A DNA stretch of 64,000 nt from Candidatus Heimdallarchaeota archaeon (GTDB lineage Archaea > Asgardarchaeota > Heimdallarchaeia > Heimdallarchaeales > Heimdallarchaeaceae): NCBI GenBank assembly GCA_030603365.1, contig JAUVXV010000008.1, positions 62,001-126,000 on the forward strand. The letters are read 5' to 3'. Positions within the stretch are counted from its first letter, which is position 1. Every line of letters begins with the position of its first letter. Shown in pieces: positions 6,791 through 14,182 of this stretch. The notes beneath the pieces were generated by a model that searched no databases, had not been told where the DNA came from, and saw only the letters and a list, made by a program, of their open reading frames with translations. Position numbers and translations under genes: made by a program.

Positions 6791-7684
6791 ATGTCAGAAG
6801 AAGACAAAGTTCCCAAAACAGCTCTAAATCTAATGTTGGAATTAATTGTGGGTAGGAAAAAAGAACTCAAATTGATGATTAGAGCAGTTGAAAAAGGTTT
6901 ACCAATCATTATTGAAGGACCAGTGGGGACAGGAAAAACAGAAATGGCTAAAGCATTAGCCAGCAGTCTCGACAAACTATTCGTCCGAGTTGATGGGGAT
7001 GATAGTCTTACATCCATTAAACTGAAAGGTTGGTATGACCCTCCTCTTGTTATAGAAAAAGGTTTTTCTAGAGAAACTTTCATTCCAGGCCCATTAACCC
7101 AGGCAATGGAAGAAGGAGGGATTTTCTTCTATAATGAAGTTAATAGAGCCCCCTCAGAAACAATTAATGCAGTGTTAACAGCTCTAGATGAGAATCTTAT
7201 TACTATTCCACAGTTAGGAGAGATAAAAGCCAAAAAAGGTTTCATTTCAATTTTCACTTATAATCCACAAGATACTGTTGCTACCAATCCTTTGCCCAAA
7301 GCATTCTATGATAGATGTGTATGGATCAATGTTACTCATCAAACTTTAGAGGAAATGCTACAGATTGTTAAATTAAGAACAAATTCAGAAGATTCACTTC
7401 TTAATCAAATCTCTTGCGAAATTGTTGAAGCTACATTGAATCATCCTGAACTTGAATATGGTTCAACAGTAAGAGGAGCTATTCAATTAGTAAGTCTTTT
7501 ACTAGGAGAAGAGAAACTAGAGGAAGAAATCCTGATTACCTATGTAATTTCAGTTCATTCGAGAAAAATACGGTGTAAAACAACAAGTCGAAAAACAGAG
7601 GAAGAAATAATCATTGAAATCGTTTCAAAGATATTGTCAAAGTATGATGATAACGATAGAATTTCACGAAAAAAAGAGAATTAG
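6791..7684 (+). CDS. MoxR-family AAA+ ATPase
   Basis: 297 residues. Walker A is GPVGTGKT (43-50). The Walker B region is IFFYNEVNRAP, where the usual Asp before the catalytic Glu is Asn (N115-E116). Sensor 1 is in FTYNPQD, and an FYDRC arginine follows. MoxR ATPases act as chaperones that remodel or insert cofactors into partner complexes, nearly always with a von Willebrand A protein, which here is the next gene. Near the stop the message contains A7 (7669-7675) in the frame CGA AAA AAA. A -1 slip there would read directly into the VWA protein. Confidence 0.88.
   Translation: MSEEDKVPKTALNLMLELIVGRKKELKLMIRAVEKGLPIIIEGPVGTGKTEMAKALASSLDKLFVRVDGDDSLTSIKLKGWYDPPLVIEKGFSRETFIPGPLTQAMEEGGIFFYNEVNRAPSETINAVLTALDENLITIPQLGEIKAKKGFISIFTYNPQDTVATNPLPKAFYDRCVWINVTHQTLEEMLQIVKLRTNSEDSLLNQISCEIVEATLNHPELEYGSTVRGAIQLVSLLLGEEKLEEEILITYVISVHSRKIRCKTTSRKTEEEIIIEIVSKILSKYDDNDRISRKKEN
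7669..7675 (+). other. A7 slippery heptamer, candidate -1 frameshift joining MoxR and VWA frames
   Basis: The MoxR frame reads CGA AAA AAA GAG AAT TAG. Slipping back one base at A-AAA-AAA gives AGA GAA TTA GGT GAC and continues without a stop into the VWA protein. The added 25 residues (ELGDLISSIVGDEPFLTFPS onward) look like real protein, yet this stretch has no ATG, GTG or TTG. A sequencing indel in the A run is the main alternative. Confidence 0.5.
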
Positions 7685-7752
7685 GTGACCTTATTTCTTC
7701 CATTGTAGGGGATGAACCTTTTCTTACTTTTCCTTCCAAGCATGCAGGCAGA

Positions 7753-8709
7753 ATGCTTCTTAATGAGATATATTTAGAGCTAGGAAGGCAAGTTGAAGAT
7801 ATTACGAGAATTATTGAATTAGCTGAACAAGCCGCAGATGAAGCAAATTTAGAAGGTCTTCAGTTAATTGCAACCAATTATCCCCTAATTGCTGCACAAA
7901 TCCTTAACAAAATAGAATTAACAGAACAAATGCTAGATGATTTAGGTAGTGATGAGCTAATCCAGCTTTATTCTCGAACTAAGAAACATCTTAATTTTGG
8001 AATTCGGAAAAAAATGCTAGATAAATTAATACCATTTATAACAGAAAAGGCTAAATCAATTTTCAGAAGAGGGATATCATCTTCAGTTTCTAGATACATC
8101 AATTATGAACCAGGAGATTCTTGGGAAGTAGAGATGACAATTGAGAAGATGTTAGGTCTAGGAAAAACATCTCCAGATTATGAAAGTATTGTAGTGAAAG
8201 AACCTTCCAAAAGGAAGAAGAGTATTGTAATATGTATCGATAGAAGTATGAGTGTTCTTCAGCTCATCCACCAAATTGTACTCATGGCATCAGTTCTTTC
8301 TCTTTCAGTAAAACGAGATAATTTTGCAATTATTGAATTTGATTCTCAAGCTCATGTTATCAAGAGTATGTCAGAAGGTATCCATCCAGAAGCACTTGTG
8401 GAGCTGATCTTAAACATAGACAGTGGAGGAAAAACAAATCTTGAAGAAGCTTTGAGTTTAGCAACTGAACAATTGAAATTTAGCACTTCTAGAGAAAAAA
8501 TAATCTATCTGATAAGTGATTTGGAAAGAACAGCGGGAAGAAACCCTTTACCCATCATTCAGAGAATACCCGATTTGCGAATAATCTATGTAAAGACCTA
8601 TCGAAGAGTTTCGTTTGTAGATGAGGTAGTAACCCTATCCAATGTTTCTTTTGAAGAGTTGAACCAGAATTCAGATTTGGTGGATATTACAACTAGGTTG
8701 GTTGCTTAG
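7753..8709 (+). CDS. VWA-domain protein, partner of the MoxR ATPase
   Basis: 318 residues from the first ATG. The C-terminal half is a von Willebrand A domain with a complete metal-ion-dependent adhesion site: DRSMS (163-167), T228 in GGKTNL, and D256 in LISDLERT. The N-terminal 120 residues are helical and charged. The frame stays open back to base 7660, and the extra segment (GDEPFLTFPSKHAGR before the Met) looks protein-like. The true product may therefore be longer or a fusion with MoxR. The 3' end overlaps the convergent YdjM-like gene by 17 nt. Probably cytoplasmic; substrate unknown. Confidence 0.82.
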   Translation: MLLNEIYLELGRQVEDITRIIELAEQAADEANLEGLQLIATNYPLIAAQILNKIELTEQMLDDLGSDELIQLYSRTKKHLNFGIRKKMLDKLIPFITEKAKSIFRRGISSSVSRYINYEPGDSWEVEMTIEKMLGLGKTSPDYESIVVKEPSKRKKSIVICIDRSMSVLQLIHQIVLMASVLSLSVKRDNFAIIEFDSQAHVIKSMSEGIHPEALVELILNIDSGGKTNLEEALSLATEQLKFSTSREKIIYLISDLERTAGRNPLPIIQRIPDLRIIYVKTYRRVSFVDEVVTLSNVSFEELNQNSDLVDITTRLVA

Positions 8710-10042
8710 GCTTCTTCTTATTTTGCAGATGAGCTAATATCTGATCAGCCACTATCATCGCAACACCAATTCCATCAAGAATTCCTCCTTCTATTTGAGC
8801 TATATCTCTGTTCATTACATAACTAATAGTAATTTTAGCGTTATATATGTAAGACTCTGTTAAATTCCATTCATCTACAAGAGTTATCAGATATATTATA
8901 GTCGTTTCTTCAGTTGCATTGAAAACTAGTGTTGTTCCATTTAGTACTTCTTCATGTATAAATCTTAATTCAAAGTAACTCTCTTGTTTAGTTTGATTTA
9001 CAAGAGAGAAATACGAACTTAACAGCTGATTATACGTTATATTCCCCGCATAATATACCTGCGTAAGGTTATCAAAATCAGTAAAGAAATTGATGAAGGT
9101 GTTATTATTTGTTAACATAACAGAGGCATTATATTTTATCAAATCCATCGCACTACTAAATTTAACAGTAGTACTTGCGTGGGTTTTACTCTCAATTATC
9201 ACACCAAGCGTTGGATCAAATATCGTCTGCGTACTTCGATATCGAGATGAAACATTATATTTCATCTCCTTGTCATTACCAACTATAGGGCCTAGTAAAA
9301 GACCTACGAAAATGACAAACAAGCCAAGAAGTGTTAAATGTCTTTTTAGCCTCCCCCAGAATGTTTTGAAAACCAAATTGAATCGCTTTTTATCAGGTTT
9401 TTCTTTCTTACTTTTTCTTTTGAAAGCCGGTATAACAAATACAATGAACCAAACAACAAATAGAATTACGTGTAATGTAAATTGAGCGATGTATAGATCA
9501 ATATAATCCCCGTATATTGCTTGACGTTGTTCTTGTGATAAATTGATGAAATAGATTTGCTGTCCTTCACTTAGTGAGTATATCGTCCAATCTGGAATTA
9601 TTCCTACAAGAGTTAATGGGAAGAACAACCAAGATGCATTTTCAAACCTGAGATAGATAGAAAGGTCATAAAGATTAGGATCTACTGGCCAGAAAAGCAA
9701 AAGAGGCCCCCAGCTCAAATCTAGAAATATATGAATTAACCACATTAAAGATACAAGTTTTACAAATCTGACTATTCGTTTAGTAGGGGTATCTATAAGA
9801 TTGACATCTTTATTTACTTTTTCAATAATTAACATACTGAAAATAATAAATGTTGGGATAATCAGACTATGAGTGTAGGAACGATGCGAACCAAAAAACA
9901 AATCGATATCAGGAAACATCGCAAATAAACAGATTACAATATATTCCCATCGGTGTTCTTTGTAGTAATTTTTATTCTCTTTAGATAGAAGCATCCATAC
10001 AATTAAACCTTGTAATGATAAATGTGTAGGAGTATATGTCAT
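8693..10042 (-). CDS. Integral membrane protein, YdjM-like (DUF457/metal-dependent hydrolase family)
   Basis: 449 residues. The N-terminal region has the family pattern: an early His (THLSLQG), then FPDIDLFFGSHRSYTHSL (43-60) with clustered Asp and His in the first membrane-associated segments. About five further hydrophobic spans follow. After a span near residue 240, the C-terminal third (about residues 260-435) is polar, rich in Asn-x-Thr/Ser, and looks like an extracytoplasmic domain unusual for the family. The catalytic activity of this family is unproven. It is convergent with the VWA gene and divergent from MCM. Confidence 0.7.
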   Translation of the reverse strand: MTYTPTHLSLQGLIVWMLLSKENKNYYKEHRWEYIVICLFAMFPDIDLFFGSHRSYTHSLIIPTFIIFSMLIIEKVNKDVNLIDTPTKRIVRFVKLVSLMWLIHIFLDLSWGPLLLFWPVDPNLYDLSIYLRFENASWLFFPLTLVGIIPDWTIYSLSEGQQIYFINLSQEQRQAIYGDYIDLYIAQFTLHVILFVVWFIVFVIPAFKRKSKKEKPDKKRFNLVFKTFWGRLKRHLTLLGLFVIFVGLLLGPIVGNDKEMKYNVSSRYRSTQTIFDPTLGVIIESKTHASTTVKFSSAMDLIKYNASVMLTNNNTFINFFTDFDNLTQVYYAGNITYNQLLSSYFSLVNQTKQESYFELRFIHEEVLNGTTLVFNATEETTIIYLITLVDEWNLTESYIYNAKITISYVMNRDIAQIEGGILDGIGVAMIVADQILAHLQNKKKPKQPT

Positions 10043-10211
10043 TTAATTCACCAATTTTTCTAATTTATAGATAATCCTTTACTTAATTTAGTTTAGTGGT
10101 TTATATACTAATTAATTCTTATATCTATTGATAAAATATTTAAGACTAATACTAAGTAAGACTTATTACTTTGATTAAAAATGGAAAGTTATAGTGTTAA
10201 GGTAGTGTATT

Positions 10212-13200
10212 ATGGTCATCGATATGCAATCTAGTCCTAGTGAGAGGTTTAGGGAGTTCCTACAAGCCTATCAAGACGAAAACGGAAGACACATCTATAT
10301 TGAACAAGTACAAAAAATGTCTTTAGAAGGACTAACTTCTCTTTATGTTAACTACGATGATTTATTACGTTTTGACCCGGAAATTGCTAGAAATTTGAAA
10401 GAAGATCCTGAAGAGACTATCAAAGCAGGAGATGATGCTCTTATAGATGTTCTAAAAATCGAAGACCCAGTGTATGCATCAAGTGGAGAAGTTTTCCATA
10501 TACGTATTTCAAACATTCCTGATCAAGTAGATTTACGAAGACTAAGATCTGTTCATCTGGGTGAGCTAATCTCTGTTGAAGGAATAATCATACGTCAAAG
10601 TGTTGTCAAACCTTTACTTATCCAGGGTGTTTTTCAATGTGTGCGATGCGGTGAAGTTCATTACATTAATCAAGAAGGTGGATACTACTCAGAGCCTACT
10701 AAATGTGTCAATCCTAACTGTGGAAAAAACGGTCCTTTCTCACTCTTAACAGAGGAATCAACCTATACAGACCTGCAAACGGTTACCGTTCAAGAAAAAC
10801 CAGAAACGCTCCCTCCAGGACAGATACCACGTTCGGTACCCGCTAGACTTGTAGGAGATCTTGTAGATACTGTAAGAGCAGGTGATAGAGCTATTGTTGC
10901 TGGAATTCTGCGAATGAAAGTTAAGGGAAAACAAAGGGGGAAGCTAGCTACTTTTGATCCATGGTTGGATGTGAATTATGTTTCCTCTCGAGAAAAAGAA
11001 TATGAAGATATTGATATAGATCCAGATACTGAACAGGAAATACTAGACATTTCCACCGATATAAACGTTCATAGAAAAATAATCAGATCTGTTGCGCCTT
11101 CAATTTACGGAATGGAAGTTATTAAAGAAGCTTTAATAACAGTGCTTTTTGGAGGAGTTCACAGAGTCGCTCCTGATGGTATGAAACAGAGAGGAGAATC
11201 CAACTTATTAATGATAGGAGACCCTGGAGTAGCTAAATGTGTAAAACCAGGAACAGAAGTTGTTCTAGAGAATGGTGAATTGAGAAAAATTGAGGATATA
11301 GTTGAGGAAAAACTACAATCCAACTCACACAAAGTAGATGATGGCTTTTATGCAACTGGAGAACAACCGATATTGACTATGAATAAGAGTGGTAAAATCG
11401 AAACAGCTAAGTCAAACCTCTTCTGGAAAAGAACTGCTCCCAAGTTAATGTATAAAATCAAAACAGCTTCTGGAAGAGAGATAACAGTTACACCAACTCA
11501 TCCATTTTTTGTTACAGAGAATGGGTATATTCAATCAAAAGAATCCCAGAAAATTAAGGTCGGAGATTTTATTGCTACACCTCGAATCATTACTGTAAAA
11601 GCAAATGAGAACTTAGATATTGATGTAAAAAAGGGACGAACAAGTGCTCAACACATATCTCTTCCAACAGCTGTAACCAAAGAATTAGCTTGTTTCTTAG
11701 GATATATATGTGGAGACGGGTATGTTCAAAAATCAAAATCATCAAGATATACGTGGTTTACTAATACTGATCATATAATCATCAATGATTACATCAAGTG
11801 TCTTACAGGTTCTTTTGGTAATATTAAGTATACAATTCGAGATGGTAGAAAAGGAAAAAGAGCAAAAGATATCTATGTGTCATCCATAGAATTAGGTAGG
11901 TTCTTGGAAAAAGTATCTCCTTCATTTTATGAGGGTGCACTAAATAAAATAATTCCACCAATTATCATGAGGGCTCCAAATTCAGTCATCAAAGAGTTTG
12001 TGAGAGCTTACTTCAATTTAGATAGTACAGTTAGTAAAGAAAGATGCACAATTTCAGCTACTTCTTCAAGTGAAAAACTTCTAAAAGACATGCAATTTCT
12101 ACTAACAAGGTTAGGAATTATTTCTCAAATTGGTTTTACACACTCTAAAAGTCAAACTTCACCAAAAAGGAAATATTATAGATTGAAAATCACTTCATCT
12201 GAACAATTTCAGAGATTTAGAGAAATTATTAGCCTAGACTCGTACAAAGGGGAGAGACTAAAGAAGGAAAAGAAATCAAATACAAATCAAGATATTATAC
12301 CAGGAGTAGGAGAGTTACTTAAGAAGATTCGTAACTCATTGAATTTATATCAAAGACAAATGGGAATTACCAGATCTACATATCAGCACTATGAAAGGGG
12401 AGATAGAAATCCTTCAAGAAAGTCACTGAAAATTATTGTAAACGAGCTGAAAAATCATACGATTTCAGAAGATATTGAAAGATTGGAAAAACTAGTACTA
12501 TCTGATATTTTTTGGGACAGAATTCTAAATATTGAAAAAATCAAACCTGAATTTGAGTGGGTTTATGATTTACAAGTACCAGATACCCACAATTTCATCG
12601 CAAATGGTATTATAATACACAACAGTCAACTCCTGCAATACGTATATAGGCTAGCTCCAAGAGGACTTTTAACTTCTGGTAAAGCAAGTTCAGCCGCAGG
12701 TCTTACAGCTGCTGTGATTCGGGATCCAGAGACAGGAGAGTTTGGTTTAGAAGCTGGTGCTTTGGTACTAGCAGATAGGGGAGTTTGTTTGATCGATGAA
12801 TTTGATAAGATGAATCCAGTAGATAGGTCCTCCATTCATGAGGCGATGGAACAACAATCTTATCATCCAAGTTTTGAAATTTCTCTCTTAAACGGTCAAA
12901 AACGACAAATTGGGAAATTTGTAGATGATCTATTCAATGATAATAATGAAATTAAAATCAAAGGTAAAGACTGTGAAATTCTTTCAGTAGAAAATCTTGG
13001 TTTCAATGTTTTAACTACAGATTTCAAGAAGATTTATGATACAAAAGTAAATCGAGTTAGTCGTCATATGGCTCCTGATAACTTTGTTAAAATTAGTTAC
13101 TCAAACAATTCAGAAATAATAGTAACTCCTGAACACCCGATTTATGTGATTCAAGAGGGGGAGATAATTACTCTCGATGCTGAAACTATAAATGTGGGGA

Positions 13201-14165
13201 TGTATGTTCCAAGTGAATCAAACAATCATTTAGAATTAGAGAAAATAAAAATATGTAATATAGAGATTCTGAAAAATGATGGTGATCTAAAAACTAAATG
13301 GGTTTATGATGTTACAATTGAACCAACAGAGAATTTCATATCTCATGGACTTGTTCTTCACAACACAGTAAGTATAGCCAAAGCTGGTATTGTCGCTACA
13401 CTCAATGCACGTGCGGCTATTATTGCAGCTGCCAATCCTCGTTTTGGTCGTTATGAGGATACTCGTCCCCCCGTAGAAAATATTAACCTTCCATCTACAA
13501 TCTTATCGAGATTTGATTTGATTTTTGTCATAAAAGATGAACCTGATGAAGACATTGATCGCAAGATGGCTAGACACATTTTAGAGCTTAGAAGAGGTCA
13601 TGTACTTGAGGAAGCTGAACCTCCGATATCAATGGATATTTTAAGAAAATACATAAGCTATGCTAAACAACATGTTGAACCCTCTCTTACTGATGAAGCA
13701 ATGGAGAGAATAGAAAAATTTTATCTTGACTTAAGAAAAGAAACTGATGATACAACTGCTATAGCTATTACTCCACGATATCTTGAAGCAATCATTCGTT
13801 TGTCTGAAGCTCAAGCGAGGATGGCTCTGAAAGAAGATGTAACTATAGACCATGTAGAAGCAGCAATAAACCTTCTCAAAACATCTTTGGAGCAAGTTGG
13901 AAAAGACCCTGTAACTGGTCGAGTTGATATAGATTTCATTCTATCTGGAACAACCAAATCTTCAAGATCTAAGATGCAAACAATCATTGACATTATCAAA
14001 GAAGAGTCAAAGCTAGGAAGTTCTGACATCGTATCTGTAAAGAAGGTCAAAGAGCTGGCTAAAGAGCAGAATGTAGAAGAAGACTTTGTTGACAAAGTAA
14101 TTCTTCAGCTTAAAAGTAACGGAGAGATCTATACTCCTCGAGATGGTTTTGTCAAACTAGCCTAA
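10212..14165 (+). CDS. mcm: MCM replicative DNA helicase with two inteins
   Basis: 1317 codons; after removing two inteins (462 and 169 residues) the extein is 686 residues, the normal archaeal MCM length. The N-terminal domain carries a four-Cys zinc ribbon (about 143-170, CVRCG then CVNPNCG). Walker A (GDPGVAK-S) is split by intein 1. Walker B LIDEFDKM begins at about residue 860 and is followed by AMEQQ, after which intein 2 interrupts the conserved TVSIAKAGI. Sensor 1 (AAANPRFGRY) and the arginine finger (LSRFD, about 1098-1102) are present, then a C-terminal winged helix. It unwinds the replication fork as a hexamer. It heads a block with Hel308, GINS, NurA and HerA. Both splices are needed for ATPase function. 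Confidence 0.97.
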   Translation: MVIDMQSSPSERFREFLQAYQDENGRHIYIEQVQKMSLEGLTSLYVNYDDLLRFDPEIARNLKEDPEETIKAGDDALIDVLKIEDPVYASSGEVFHIRISNIPDQVDLRRLRSVHLGELISVEGIIIRQSVVKPLLIQGVFQCVRCGEVHYINQEGGYYSEPTKCVNPNCGKNGPFSLLTEESTYTDLQTVTVQEKPETLPPGQIPRSVPARLVGDLVDTVRAGDRAIVAGILRMKVKGKQRGKLATFDPWLDVNYVSSREKEYEDIDIDPDTEQEILDISTDINVHRKIIRSVAPSIYGMEVIKEALITVLFGGVHRVAPDGMKQRGESNLLMIGDPGVAKCVKPGTEVVLENGELRKIEDIVEEKLQSNSHKVDDGFYATGEQPILTMNKSGKIETAKSNLFWKRTAPKLMYKIKTASGREITVTPTHPFFVTENGYIQSKESQKIKVGDFIATPRIITVKANENLDIDVKKGRTSAQHISLPTAVTKELACFLGYICGDGYVQKSKSSRYTWFTNTDHIIINDYIKCLTGSFGNIKYTIRDGRKGKRAKDIYVSSIELGRFLEKVSPSFYEGALNKIIPPIIMRAPNSVIKEFVRAYFNLDSTVSKERCTISATSSSEKLLKDMQFLLTRLGIISQIGFTHSKSQTSPKRKYYRLKITSSEQFQRFREIISLDSYKGERLKKEKKSNTNQDIIPGVGELLKKIRNSLNLYQRQMGITRSTYQHYERGDRNPSRKSLKIIVNELKNHTISEDIERLEKLVLSDIFWDRILNIEKIKPEFEWVYDLQVPDTHNFIANGIIIHNSQLLQYVYRLAPRGLLTSGKASSAAGLTAAVIRDPETGEFGLEAGALVLADRGVCLIDEFDKMNPVDRSSIHEAMEQQSYHPSFEISLLNGQKRQIGKFVDDLFNDNNEIKIKGKDCEILSVENLGFNVLTTDFKKIYDTKVNRVSRHMAPDNFVKISYSNNSEIIVTPEHPIYVIQEGEIITLDAETINVGMYVPSESNNHLELEKIKICNIEILKNDGDLKTKWVYDVTIEPTENFISHGLVLHNTVSIAKAGIVATLNARAAIIAAANPRFGRYEDTRPPVENINLPSTILSRFDLIFVIKDEPDEDIDRKMARHILELRRGHVLEEAEPPISMDILRKYISYAKQHVEPSLTDEAMERIEKFYLDLRKETDDTTAIAITPRYLEAIIRLSEAQARMALKEDVTIDHVEAAINLLKTSLEQVGKDPVTGRVDIDFILSGTTKSSRSKMQTIIDIIKEESKLGSSDIVSVKKVKELAKEQNVEEDFVDKVILQLKSNGEIYTPRDGFVKLA
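11238..12623 (+). mobile_element. Intein 1 in MCM (Walker A site) with LAGLIDADG endonuclease and HTH
   Basis: 462 residues inserted between GDPGVAK and SQLLQYV. The N-terminal residue is Cys (CVKPGTEVVLENG), block B is VTPTHPFFV, and the C-terminus is NFIANGIIIHN followed by extein Ser, so all splice residues are present. Two LAGLIDADG-type motifs, FLGYICGDG (about 495-503) and VRAYFNLDS (about 598-606), keep their acidic residues, so the homing endonuclease may be active. A Cro/XRE-like helix-turn-helix (about 700-746, YQRQMGITRSTYQHYERG) sits between the endonuclease and the C-terminal splicing block. Confidence 0.93.
12858..13364 (+). mobile_element. Intein 2 in MCM, mini-intein without endonuclease
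   Basis: 169 residues inserted between HEAMEQQ and TVSIAKAGI. It begins with Ser (SYHPSFEISLLNGQ), has block B IIVTPEHPIYV, and ends ENFISHGLVLHN before extein Thr. The distance between splicing blocks leaves no room for a homing endonuclease. It is a streamlined intein that has lost, or never had, mobility but must still splice. Confidence 0.92.
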
Positions 14166-14182
14166 TTTAATGTGAATGTACA

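Noticed and set aside
10043..10211. AT-rich region between divergent genes upstream of MCM as a replication origin
   Set aside because: No repeated origin-recognition box could be seen; only a weak TAAGT/ACTTA inverted repeat near 10155. The AT-richness is explained by two divergent promoters.
13811..14095. Minus-strand frame of 94 codons inside MCM
   Set aside because: Ser/Thr-rich translation typical of an antisense shadow of an acidic coding strand; MCM's winged-helix region is clearly coding on the plus strand.
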